64,000 bases of DNA from NCBI GenBank assembly GCA_963719275.1, contig CAVRBT010000004.1, forward strand, positions 186,001-250,000. The letters run 5' to 3'. Positions 1 to 7,784 of the stretch are shown in pieces. The DNA is from AC-32 sp963719275. Its GTDB lineage: Bacteria > Actinomycetota > Thermoleophilia > Gaiellales > Gaiellaceae. Made by a program: the position numbers and the translations under genes. Within the stretch, counting starts at the first letter, position 1. Each line of letters opens with the position of its first letter. Below the pieces are notes generated by a model. That model was given only the letters and a program-made list of their open reading frames with translations. It ran no database searches and was not told where the DNA came from.

Positions 1-45
1 ATCGGCTTCGCCCTCTACTACCGCTACTTCACCGGATTCCGCTGA
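1..45 (+). CDS. mraY: C-terminal end of an upstream gene, probably mraY (partial)
   Basis: An open frame enters from the left edge and stops with TGA at 43-45; only 14 residues are visible, ending in YFTGFR. The frame sits directly before murD, where mraY (phospho-N-acetylmuramoyl-pentapeptide transferase) normally lies in this cluster, and the short hydrophobic/aromatic tail fits a membrane protein end. The identity rests on gene order; the peptide alone proves nothing. Confidence 0.4.
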   Translation: MGFALYYRYFTGFR

Positions 46-62
46 GCACGCTGCCGCAGCGG

Positions 63-1199
63 GTGCTCGTGCTCGGGCTCGCGCGCTCCGGGAAGGCAGC
101 CGTTGCCGCACTCGAGCGGCGCGGGGTGGAGGTGGTCACGGCCGACCGGACGCTGGGCAACGACGGCGACGTCGCGCTGCTCGAGGGCGTCGAGCTGATG
201 GTGAAGAGCCCGGGGGTGCCGCGCGAGACGCCGCTCGTCGCGGAGGCGGAGCGTCGCGGCGTCGAAATCTGGAGCGAGGTCGAGCTCGGCTACCGGCTCC
301 TGCGCCCGCGGCTCGTCGGCGTCACCGGCACCAACGGCAAGACGACGACCACCGAGCTGCTCGGCGCGATCCTGCGCGTGCCGACCGCGGGCAACGTCGG
401 CCGCGCCCTGACCGGCCTCGACGGCGACGTCGAGGCGGGTGCGCTCGTCGTGTGCGAGCTGTCGAGCTTCCAGCTCGAAGATGTCCACGAGCTCGCGTGC
501 GAGGTAGCGGTGCTGCTGAACCTCGAGCCGGACCACCTCGACCGCTACGCGTCGTTCGACGACTACCGCGACGCGAAGCTGCGGATCTTCGAGCGGGCGG
601 GGGGCAAGGTCGTGCCGAAAGGGAGCGGCCTCGACGGGATCGAGTTCGCGGCGGAGGACGAGCTTCCGGCCGAGCCCCTGATCCGCGGCGCGCACAACCG
701 CGAGAACGCTGCGGCCGCGACGGTAGCGGCGCGCGCCCTCGGGACGCCTGACGAGCAGATCGCCGAGGCGCTGCGGACCTTCCCGGGTGTCCCGCACCGC
801 CTGGAGCCCGTCGGCGAAGTGGACGGCGTCCGCTACGTGAACGACTCGAAGGCGACGAACGTCGCCGCCGCGCTGCGAGCGCTCGCCGCCTACGCGGACG
901 AGCCGGTGCACCTGATCCTCGGCGGCTCGCGGAAAGGCGAGGACTTCGCGCCGCTCGCCGCCGCGCTCGGGCCGAACGTGCGCAGCGTGCACCTGATCGG
1001 CGAGACCGCCAGCGAGCTCGCGGCCGTGATCCCGCAGGGGCAGGGCGACGGCGACCTGGCGAGGGCGCTCGCCGCGATCGAGGCGCGGCCGGGCGAGGTG
1101 GTGCTGCTCTCGCCGGCCTGCGCGAGCTACGACCAGTACCGCGACTTCGAGGAGCGCGGCGAGGACTTCAGGAGGCTGGTGCAGAACCTGTCCGCGTGA
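63..1199 (+). CDS. murD: UDP-N-acetylmuramoyl-L-alanine--D-glutamate ligase MurD
   Basis: Cytoplasmic ligase that adds D-glutamate to UDP-MurNAc-L-Ala in peptidoglycan precursor synthesis. The 378-residue product has the ATP loop TGTNGKTTT near residue 90, the Mur ligase motif LNLEPDHLDRY, the RGAHNRENAAAA hinge and the C-terminal domain with VNDSKATN and LLSPACASYDQY, all typical of MurD. The family is usually about 440-460 residues; here the central domain is shortened after the DHLDRY motif and the N-terminus begins directly at the Rossmann strand. The GTG start lies 18 nt after the upstream stop. It opens a run of mur/fts genes on the same strand and is probably co-transcribed with them. 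Confidence 0.96.
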   Translation: MLVLGLARSGKAAVAALERRGVEVVTADRTLGNDGDVALLEGVELMVKSPGVPRETPLVAEAERRGVEIWSEVELGYRLLRPRLVGVTGTNGKTTTTELLGAILRVPTAGNVGRALTGLDGDVEAGALVVCELSSFQLEDVHELACEVAVLLNLEPDHLDRYASFDDYRDAKLRIFERAGGKVVPKGSGLDGIEFAAEDELPAEPLIRGAHNRENAAAATVAARALGTPDEQIAEALRTFPGVPHRLEPVGEVDGVRYVNDSKATNVAAALRALAAYADEPVHLILGGSRKGEDFAPLAAALGPNVRSVHLIGETASELAAVIPQGQGDGDLARALAAIEARPGEVVLLSPACASYDQYRDFEERGEDFRRLVQNLSA

Positions 1200-1251
1200 G
1201 GTTCCGCAGACTTCTGGCGCCTCGCCGGGGGCGGGATCCGGCACGGGGACA

Positions 1252-2580
1252 GTGCACCTAGCACGGCCCCGTCCGGGATCGCGACGCCGGCGAGGCGAGG
1301 CGCAGGCAGAGCCGGGCTCTGCCCGGCGGCAGCCCGCGCCGGCCAGGGGGCCGCGGCGCGGGCTCGAATCGAGCGTGCTGATTTTGGTGACCCTTGGTTT
1401 GGTCGCCTTCGGCCTCGTGATGGTCTACAGCGCCACCTCAGCGTCGGCCGCGCTCGCCAACGGCGACCCGGCCTACTACCTCAAGCGTCAGGCCGTCTAC
1501 GCGTGCCTCGGGCTCGTGCTGATGGTGGTCTTCTCGCGCGTGGACTTCTACAAGCTGCGCGCGCTCGCGCCGACGCTGATCGTGGCCAGCATCGGCCTCC
1601 TGCTCGCCGTCCTCGTCCTTGGCCGCGCGGCGAACGGCGCCCGCCGCTGGATCTCGATCGGCCCCGCCGCGTTCCAGCCGTCGGAGCTCGCGAAGCTCGC
1701 ACTGGCGGTCTGGGCGGCGTCGTACCTCGCGCGCCGCCGCGCACCGCGCACGCTCGGCGAGCTCTGGCGCCCGATCGGCGTCGTCACGGCCGTCTTCTGT
1801 GGCCTGATCCTCGTAGAGCCCGACCTCGGCACCGCGATCGCGATCGTCGCGATGCTCGCGGCGATCCTGCTCGTCTCCGGGACGCCGACCCGCACCCTCG
1901 CCGGTGGCCTCGGCATCGCGGCGACGCTCGGCCTCGTCGCCGTCTGGTTCGAGCCCTACCGCCGCGCCCGCCTCTTCAGCTTCCTGAACCCCTGGCAGGA
2001 CGCACAGGGCGCCGGCTTCCAGACCGTCCAGGCGATGATCGGCCTCGGCTCGGGAAGCATCTTCGGCGTCGGCCTCGGCCAGAGCGTCCAGAAGGTGAAC
2101 TACCTCCCGGAGGCGCACACGGACATGATCTTCGCGATCATCGGCGAGGAGCTCGGCCTCGTCGGCGCAACGGCCGTGATCGCCGCGTACTGCGCGTTCG
2201 CCTACGCGGGGCTGAAGATCGCGCTCGACTGCAAAGACCCGTTCGGCAAGCGGCTTGCGGCCGGGCTGACCGCGCTCGTCTGCGGCCAGGCGGCGATCAA
2301 CCTCGCGGCCGTCATGGGGCTCGCGCCGCTGACCGGGATCCCGCTGCCGTTCGTCTCGTACGGCGGCTCGAGCCTCGTGGTCGGGCTCGCGTGTGTGGGC
2401 ATCCTCCTTAACATCGCGGCCAATGCCGGAGCCAGAAGCGCCAGCGTTCCTGATCGCAGCAGGCGGGACAGCGGGGCACGTGCTGCCAGCGCTCGCCGTC
2501 GCCGACGCCCTGCAAGCGCGCGGAGCACGGGTGACGTTCGCCGGGTCGCCGGATCGCGCCGAGGCGCGGCTCGTCCCTGA
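1252..2580 (+). CDS. ftsW: Septal peptidoglycan glycosyltransferase FtsW (SEDS family)
   Basis: Polytopic membrane protein of the SEDS family, which polymerises lipid II into glycan strands at the division septum. It shows about ten hydrophobic segments and family motifs such as FQPSELAKLALAVWAA, EPDLGTA, EAHTDMIFAIIGEELG and PFVSYGGSSL. A basic, unstructured N-terminal stretch of about 38 residues precedes the first membrane segment. The GTG start at 1252 is 52 nt after murD; another GTG at 1375 is possible. The frame continues 158 nt into murG in another frame, giving an Arg/Ser-rich C-terminal tail after the last membrane helix. Function is secure; the exact start is less so. Confidence 0.93.
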   Translation: MHLARPRPGSRRRRGEAQAEPGSARRQPAPARGPRRGLESSVLILVTLGLVAFGLVMVYSATSASAALANGDPAYYLKRQAVYACLGLVLMVVFSRVDFYKLRALAPTLIVASIGLLLAVLVLGRAANGARRWISIGPAAFQPSELAKLALAVWAASYLARRRAPRTLGELWRPIGVVTAVFCGLILVEPDLGTAIAIVAMLAAILLVSGTPTRTLAGGLGIAATLGLVAVWFEPYRRARLFSFLNPWQDAQGAGFQTVQAMIGLGSGSIFGVGLGQSVQKVNYLPEAHTDMIFAIIGEELGLVGATAVIAAYCAFAYAGLKIALDCKDPFGKRLAAGLTALVCGQAAINLAAVMGLAPLTGIPLPFVSYGGSSLVVGLACVGILLNIAANAGARSASVPDRSRRDSGARAASARRRRRPASARSTGDVRRVAGSRRGAARP

Positions 2581-3499
2581 CGCGGGCTACGAGCTGGACA
2601 CCTTTCGCGTGAGTGGGCTGCCGCGGCAGCCGGGGCTCGCGCAGGCGCGCGCCGTCCTTCACGGGCTCGCGGCGCCGGCGGCTTGCGACCGGATCCTTGC
2701 GCGGCGGGCGCCGAACGCGGTCCTCGGGGCAGGCGGGTACGTCGGTGGGCCGATGGTCGTCGCCGCGGCGCGGCGGCGCATCCCGACAGCCTTGACGGAG
2801 GCCGACGCGCACCTCGGCCTCGCGAACCGCCTCGCGGCGCCGTTCTCGAAGCGCGTCTTCCTCTCGTTTCCGATCGCCGGCCGCAACCCGCCGAAGTACC
2901 TCCTCACCGGTCGCCCGATCCCGGCGCGCTCGCGGCCGCGGCCGCGGGACGAGGCGCGGCGCCGGCTCGACCTGCCCGCGGACGGGCCGGTGCTCCTGGT
3001 CGCCGGGGGCAGCCAGGGCGCGAGGGTGTTGAACGACCTCGCGGTCGAGACGTTCGGCGCGTCCGGACCGGCGGTCGTCCACCTCAGCGGCGAAAGCGAG
3101 TACCGGCGTCTGCGGGAGCGGGTCTCACGCGACGATTACCGCCTGCTGCCGTTCAGCGAGGATTACGGCACCGTCCTTGGCGCCGTCGACCTCGCGCTCT
3201 CGCGCTCGGGCGGCGGCGTCTGGGAGCTCGCGGCGGCGGGTATTCCGGCGGTGCTCGTCCCATACCCCTTCGGCACGGCCGACCATCAGACGAAGAACGC
3301 GCGCTACTTCCAGGCGTCGGGCGGCGCGATCCTCATCCCCGAGAGCGAGCTCGGGAGCGTCCCGGAGGCCGTACGCTCGCTGCTCGACGATTCGCCCCGG
3401 CTGGACGAGATGAGCGCGGCCATGCGGCGGGTGGCCAAGCCGGACGCGGCCGAGACGATCGCGGAGGAGCTGATGGCGCTTGCAGCCGCTCGCGGGTAG
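2423..3499 (+). CDS. murG: UDP-GlcNAc: lipid I N-acetylglucosaminyltransferase MurG
   Basis: Membrane-associated GT-B glycosyltransferase that converts lipid I to lipid II. The 358-residue product carries the N-terminal loop GGTAGHVLPALAVADAL, the second-domain loop GGSQGARVLND and the donor-binding segment SRSGGGVWELAAAGIPAVLVPYP with the following DHQTKNA. The ATG at 2423 gives a start just before the first beta strand; the open frame goes back to 2393 but those residues do not resemble the family. The first 158 nt overlap the 3' end of ftsW. The 3' end overlaps murC by 20 nt, so the genes are almost certainly one transcript. Confidence 0.96.
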   Translation: MPEPEAPAFLIAAGGTAGHVLPALAVADALQARGARVTFAGSPDRAEARLVPDAGYELDTFRVSGLPRQPGLAQARAVLHGLAAPAACDRILARRAPNAVLGAGGYVGGPMVVAAARRRIPTALTEADAHLGLANRLAAPFSKRVFLSFPIAGRNPPKYLLTGRPIPARSRPRPRDEARRRLDLPADGPVLLVAGGSQGARVLNDLAVETFGASGPAVVHLSGESEYRRLRERVSRDDYRLLPFSEDYGTVLGAVDLALSRSGGGVWELAAAGIPAVLVPYPFGTADHQTKNARYFQASGGAILIPESELGSVPEAVRSLLDDSPRLDEMSAAMRRVAKPDAAETIAEELMALAAARG

Positions 3500-4694
3500 A
3501 CGTCTCTGGTTCGTCGGGATCGGAGGCGCCGGGATGAGCGCGCTGGCGCTCGTCGCGAAGGCGTGGGGGGCGGAGGTGGGCGGCTCCGACCGCGCGCGCT
3601 CGTCCTACGTCGACCGGCTCGAGGCAGCGGGCATCGCGGTGGCGATCGGCCACGACGCCTCGAACGTTCCGGACGGCGCGGAGGTGATTGTCTCCAGCGC
3701 GATCGCGCCGGACAACCCCGAGGTTTCGCGCCCAGGCGCGATGAAGAAGCGAGCGGAGCTGCTGGCCGAGCTCGTGCAGCTGCGGCCTTCGATCGTGGTC
3801 GCGGGTGCGCACGGCAAGACGACGACGAGCGGGATGATCGCGTTCGTTCTCGAGCGACTCGGGCACGACCCGGCGTACCTGATCGGCGGCGAGATCCCGC
3901 AGCTCGGCGGCAACGCCGCCGCGGGCGAGGGGTGGCTGGTGGCGGAGGGCGACGAGTCCGACCGCACGCTCGAGCTGGTGCAACCGCGGGTTGCGGTGCT
4001 GACGAACGTCGAGCTCGACCATCACGCGACCTTCGCCTCGGAGGCCGAGGTTCGCGAGCTGTTCGAGCGTTGGCTCGCAAGCGCTCCGGAGGTCGTGCGC
4101 GGTGACGAGCTGGAGCCCGTGACGCTCCAGCTTGCGGTGCCCGGCGAGCACAACCTGCGCAACGCGGCCACGGCGCTCGCGGCGCTGGAGCATGCGGGGG
4201 TCGAGCGGGCGGAGGCGGAGCGCGTCCTACCGGAGTTCGCCGGCGCCGGCCGACGCTTCGAGCTGCGCGGCGAGGCCGGCGGGGTGCGCGTCTACGACGA
4301 CTACGGCCACCACCCGCGAGAGATCGCGGCGACGCTCGAGGCGGCGCGCGCGGCGGCGAACGGCGGACGGGTCCTCGTCGCGTTCCAGCCGCACCTCTAC
4401 TCGCGCACCCGCTACCTCGCGCACGAGCTGGGCCGCGCCCTCGCGGCTGCGGACGGGGTCGCCGTGACGAGGGTCTACGCCGCGCGCGAGGAGCCCGCGC
4501 CCGGGGTGGAGGGCACGCTCGTCGTCGAGGCGCTCGCCTCCGAGCGGCCTGGCATGCCGATCGGTTGGATGCCCGAGCTCGAAGACGCGGTTCGGTTCCT
4601 CGCTCGGCGCGTGCGGCCCGGCGACGTCGTGTTGACGATCGGCGCGGGAGACGTCGAGCGGGCGGGGCCGCTGCTGCTCGAGGAGCTCGGGTGA
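3480..4694 (+). CDS. murC: UDP-N-acetylmuramate--L-alanine ligase MurC
   Basis: Adds L-alanine to UDP-MurNAc, the first step of stem peptide assembly in the cytoplasm. Motifs in order: GIGGAGMSALA nucleotide-fold start, GAHGKTTTSGMIA ATP loop, EGDESDRTLE, LTNVELDHHATF, the YDDYGHHPREI substrate motif and FQPHLYSRTR. At 404 residues it is shorter than most MurC proteins (450-490), again through a compact central domain, as in the neighbouring MurD. The start is TTG at 3480 inside the murG 3' end; no better in-frame start is visible. Its stop overlaps the GTG of murB (GTGA). Confidence 0.95.
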   Translation: MQPLAGRRLWFVGIGGAGMSALALVAKAWGAEVGGSDRARSSYVDRLEAAGIAVAIGHDASNVPDGAEVIVSSAIAPDNPEVSRPGAMKKRAELLAELVQLRPSIVVAGAHGKTTTSGMIAFVLERLGHDPAYLIGGEIPQLGGNAAAGEGWLVAEGDESDRTLELVQPRVAVLTNVELDHHATFASEAEVRELFERWLASAPEVVRGDELEPVTLQLAVPGEHNLRNAATALAALEHAGVERAEAERVLPEFAGAGRRFELRGEAGGVRVYDDYGHHPREIAATLEAARAAANGGRVLVAFQPHLYSRTRYLAHELGRALAAADGVAVTRVYAAREEPAPGVEGTLVVEALASERPGMPIGWMPELEDAVRFLARRVRPGDVVLTIGAGDVERAGPLLLEELG

Positions 4695-5572
4695 AGGTCG
4701 ACGAGGGCATCGCGCTCTCGCGCTTCACGACCCTTGGCGCGGGCGGGCCGGCGACAGCCTTCGCGCGACCGGAGTCGGTCGACGAGGTCGAGGAGGCGCT
4801 GGCCTGGGCGCGCGACCGCGGACTGCCGGTGGCGACCATCGGCCTCGGCTCCAACTTGCTCGTCGCCGACGCCGGCTTCGGCGGGCTCGTGCTGAAGCTC
4901 GGCGGCGAGCTCGCACAGGCGCAAGTCGAAAACGAGCGGCTGCTGGCCGGTGGAGGCGCGCCCAACGCCGTCTGCCTGCACCGAGTCCGCGCCGCAGGCC
5001 TCGGTGGGTTCGAGTTCGCGTGCGCGATCCCGGGAACAGTCGGCGGGGGCGTCTGGATGAACGCCGGCGCCTACGGGAGCGACTGGGCGGAGATCCTCGA
5101 GCGGGCGCTGGTCGTGGACGAGCAAGGTGCGCGCTGGCTGACGCCGGCCGAGCTGGGCCTCCGTTACCGGCACTCGGAGCTGCGACACGGCCAGGTCGTC
5201 GCACGCGCGGAGTTCACGCTCTCGCCGCTGCCCGAGGAGCAGATCAAGGCGAAGGTCACCCGACTGCAGGCGTTGCGCAAGGCCGCTCAGCCGACGAACA
5301 AGCGCACGTTCGGCAGCGTCTTCAAGAATCCCGAGCACGAGCTGAGCGCCGGCCGGATGCTCGAGGCCTGCGGACTGAAGGGCCACCGGATCGGCGGCGC
5401 GCAGATCTCGCCGCGGCACGCGAACTTCATCGAGAACGCCGACGGCGCGCGGGCGGAGGACGCGATCGCCCTGATGGCCGAGGCCCGGCGCCGCGCACTC
5501 GACCAGTACGGCGTCGAGCTCTTGCACGAGGTCGAGTTCCTCGGTGACCTCGAGCTCCCCTCGCTCCGGTAG
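4691..5572 (+). CDS. murB: UDP-N-acetylenolpyruvoylglucosamine reductase MurB
   Basis: FAD-dependent reductase that makes UDP-MurNAc from enolpyruvyl-UDP-GlcNAc. The 293-residue protein shows the FAD-binding PCMH-type segment TIGLGSNLLVADAGFGG, the FACAIPGTVGGGVWMNAGAYG motif and the C-terminal catalytic region FGSVFKNPEH...GGAQISPRHANFIEN. The open frame extends upstream to 4565, but the GTG at 4691 overlaps the murC stop by four bases and gives the expected family N-terminus. The lack of a YX3Q insertion is compatible with a type II-like short MurB. Placement after murC is typical for actinobacteria and firmicutes. Confidence 0.95.
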   Translation: MKVDEGIALSRFTTLGAGGPATAFARPESVDEVEEALAWARDRGLPVATIGLGSNLLVADAGFGGLVLKLGGELAQAQVENERLLAGGGAPNAVCLHRVRAAGLGGFEFACAIPGTVGGGVWMNAGAYGSDWAEILERALVVDEQGARWLTPAELGLRYRHSELRHGQVVARAEFTLSPLPEEQIKAKVTRLQALRKAAQPTNKRTFGSVFKNPEHELSAGRMLEACGLKGHRIGGAQISPRHANFIENADGARAEDAIALMAEARRRALDQYGVELLHEVEFLGDLELPSLR

Positions 5573-5603
5573 GAGCGGCGCCGCCTGCGGCGAAACCCGC
5601 GTC

Positions 5604-6422
5604 GTGTCCCAGCAGGGTCCTCAGCGCACGCGCGCACGCGCGGCTGTCGTCCACCTCCCTGCGGCCGGGCGGACGCCGCTCGCCCGCGCGCTGCCGTCCG
5701 GCCGGTCGCTGCTCGTCGGCTTCGCGATCGTGCTCGGCGCGGTCGGTCTCTACCTGCTCGCGCGCTCGACGCCGATGTTCGCGGTCGGGCGGATCGAGGT
5801 CGAGGGCGCGCCGCCGGCAGTCGCGGCGCACGTGCGGGCGGCGCTGGCGCCGTTGGAAGGGCGAAGCCTGCTCACGCTCGACTCCGCCGAGGTCGCGCGG
5901 CGGCTCGCGAAGCTGCCCGATGTCGCGGCCGCGGGGTACGACCGAGACTTTCCGCACACGTTGCGCGTGACCGTCCGCCCAGAGCATCCGGTTGCGGTGG
6001 CGCGTCGCGGCCCGAAGGCGTGGCTCGTGGCCGCGAGCACCCGCACGATCGCGGAGGTCCCGCTGCGGACGAACGCCGTGCTGCCGCGGATCTGGCTCGC
6101 GCACTCGAACGACCCGGAGGTCGGCGCGGGAATCACCGACCGCTACGCCTTGCGCGCGGTGCGAGCGCTGGCGTTGGCCCGGACGGCGCGCTTCCCCGGG
6201 CGGGTGCGCATGGTTCGCGTCCGCGAGCACGACCTGACCTTCCTCCTGGGCTCGGGGATCGAGTTGCGGATCGGGGATCTGCACGCGGTTCCACTGAAGC
6301 TCGCGGTCGCGACGCGCGTCCTGCCGGTGCTCCGCCAGCACGGCGGCTACCTCTACCTCGACGTGAGCGTTCCGGAGCGCCCGGTGGCGGGTACAAGCCT
6401 AAACTCTCAACCTGAGAGTTAG
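5604..6422 (+). CDS. ftsQ: Cell division protein FtsQ (POTRA domain)
   Basis: Single-pass membrane protein of the divisome that links early and late division proteins. The sequence has a basic cytoplasmic N-terminus, one hydrophobic segment (SLLVGFAIVLGAVGLYLLA), then an extracytoplasmic POTRA domain beginning MFAVGRIEVEGAPP and an FtsQ-type domain with YDRDFPHTLRVTVRPEHPVAV. I chose GTG 5604; an open frame reaches 5544 inside murB, but those residues look non-coding. The last codons contain a perfect 8-bp stem (6402-6409 with 6413-6420), which could form a hairpin before the ftsZ promoter. Position between murB and ftsZ supports the call. Confidence 0.88.
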   Translation: MSQQGPQRTRARAAVVHLPAAGRTPLARALPSGRSLLVGFAIVLGAVGLYLLARSTPMFAVGRIEVEGAPPAVAAHVRAALAPLEGRSLLTLDSAEVARRLAKLPDVAAAGYDRDFPHTLRVTVRPEHPVAVARRGPKAWLVAASTRTIAEVPLRTNAVLPRIWLAHSNDPEVGAGITDRYALRAVRALALARTARFPGRVRMVRVREHDLTFLLGSGIELRIGDLHAVPLKLAVATRVLPVLRQHGGYLYLDVSVPERPVAGTSLNSQPES

Positions 6423-6443
6423 AGTAAGGGCCTTCAGACGGCG

Positions 6444-6472
6444 TTGACAGCAGCCTCGAGGAGGCGTACCCT
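6444..6472 (+). promoter_or_regulatory. Consensus housekeeping promoter of ftsZ
   Basis: TTGACA at 6444-6449 and TACCCT at 6467-6472 are separated by exactly 17 bases. Transcription would start near 6479, giving a leader of about 43 nt before the TTG start of ftsZ. This lets ftsZ be expressed independently of the upstream mur/fts run. Seen directly in sequence; activity is inferred. Confidence 0.75.
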
Positions 6473-6521
6473 GCCGAGCGCTGAAGGCGAAATGTCCAGT
6501 AAAGCTTGAGGTGGAGACGGG

Positions 6522-7613
6522 TTGAGCGTGCGTGATCAAAGCGGGAACTACCTGGCGCTGATCAAGGTTGTCGGCGTGGGCGGCGGCGGCTCGAACGCCG
6601 TCAGCCGGATGGTCGACGCGGGGCTCGGCGGGTGCGAGTTCATCGCTGTGAATACCGACGCGCAGGCGCTGCTGATGGTCGACGCCGACGTGAAGATGCC
6701 GATCGGCTCCGACGTCACCCGGGGCCTCGGGGCGGGCGCGGACCCGTCGGTCGGGAAGGCGGCCGCCGATGAGAGCCGAGACGAGCTGAAGGAGGCGCTG
6801 AAGGGCGCCGACATGGTCTTCGTCACCGCCGGCGAGGGCGGCGGTACCGGAACGGGCGCCGCGCCGATCGTCGCGCGGCTCGCACAGGAGATCGGCGCGC
6901 TCACCGTCGGGGTCGTCACGCGGCCGTTCTCGTTCGAGGGCCGGCGCCGCGCCGAGATCGCCTCGCGCGGCGTCGACGAGCTCCGCGAGGAGGTCGACAC
7001 GCTGATCGTGATCGAGAACGACCGCCTGCTGCAGGTGGTCGAGAAGCGCACGTCGATCCTCGACGCCTTCACGCTCGCCGACGACGTCCTGCGCCAGGGC
7101 GTCCAGGGCATCACAGACCTGATCACGATTCCCGGGCTCGTGAACCTCGACTTCGCCGACGTTCGCACGATCATGAACGAGGCCGGGTCGGCGCTGATGG
7201 GGATCGGCACCGCCTCCGGCGAGAACCGCGCGACCGAGGCCGCGCGCTCCGCGGTCTCGTCGCCGCTGCTCGAGTCGTCGATCGAGGGCGCGACCGGAAT
7301 CCTCCTCAACGTCACCGGCGGCTCCGACATCGGCCTCTTCGAGGTGAACGAGGCGGCGCAGGTGGTCACCTCTGCCGCTGACCAGAACGCGAACGTGATC
7401 TTCGGTGCCGTGATCGACGAGTCGCTCAAGGACGAGGTGCGCGTGACCGTGATCGCCACGGGGTTCGGCCCCGCGAAGGTGCGGCGGCGCCGCCGGGCGG
7501 AGGAGCCTGCGGACGAAGCGCGCCGCGAGCAGGAGGGCCAGCGCGAGCAGCCCGCCGAGCGCTTCGAAGTCGGGGACGACATCCTCGAAGTGCCGTCGTT
7601 CCTCCGCGACTAG
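6522..7613 (+). CDS. ftsZ: Cell division GTPase FtsZ
   Basis: Tubulin homologue that forms the cytoplasmic division ring. The 363-residue product has KVVGVGGGGSNAVSRM at the N-terminus, the tubulin signature GGGTGTGAAP, the T7 loop region VNLDFADVRTIM and the C-terminal conserved peptide (ILEVPSFLRD) that binds partners such as SepF or FtsW. The charged linker between the core and the tail is short. The start is TTG at 6522, with purine-rich GGAGACGG just upstream. No ftsA is present beside it, as is usual in actinobacteria. A strong terminator follows at 7714-7760. Confidence 0.97.
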   Translation: MSVRDQSGNYLALIKVVGVGGGGSNAVSRMVDAGLGGCEFIAVNTDAQALLMVDADVKMPIGSDVTRGLGAGADPSVGKAAADESRDELKEALKGADMVFVTAGEGGGTGTGAAPIVARLAQEIGALTVGVVTRPFSFEGRRRAEIASRGVDELREEVDTLIVIENDRLLQVVEKRTSILDAFTLADDVLRQGVQGITDLITIPGLVNLDFADVRTIMNEAGSALMGIGTASGENRATEAARSAVSSPLLESSIEGATGILLNVTGGSDIGLFEVNEAAQVVTSAADQNANVIFGAVIDESLKDEVRVTVIATGFGPAKVRRRRRAEEPADEARREQEGQREQPAERFEVGDDILEVPSFLRD

Positions 7614-7713
7614 TCCGCCTTCCGCACGAATGTTTAACCGTCGTCTGCGGCGGCAATGACTGCTGTGCCCTCTCGGGTCGACCGTAGCGGTTGACCCGCG
7701 ATGACCCGGTCCG

Positions 7714-7760
7714 GCCGCCCCGGCCTCGACTGTCAGTCGAAGCCGGGGCGGCTCCCTTTT
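7714..7760 (+). terminator. Intrinsic terminator after ftsZ
   Basis: An 18-bp stem (7714-7731 with 7735-7752, one G-T type mismatch) with a 3-nt loop is followed by TCCCTTTT. It separates the division cluster from the glycine cleavage operon. No glycine-riboswitch core was found in the same interval. Confidence 0.88.
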
Positions 7761-7769
7761 CGGCTCCAT

Positions 7770-7775
7770 TAGCAT
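7770..7775 (+). promoter_or_regulatory. -10 box (TAGCAT) of the gcv operon, near-leaderless
   Basis: TAGCAT lies 9 nt before the gcvT ATG and just after the ftsZ terminator, so transcription would start at or next to the start codon. No ribosome binding site is visible. The same TANNNT-to-start spacing recurs at many genes in this window. Confidence 0.5.
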
Positions 7776-7784
7776 CAGCCCCCG

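Noticed and set aside
7614..7784. Possible glycine riboswitch before gcvT
   Set aside because: No glycine-aptamer core is visible; the interval holds a terminator and a -10 box right before the start codon.
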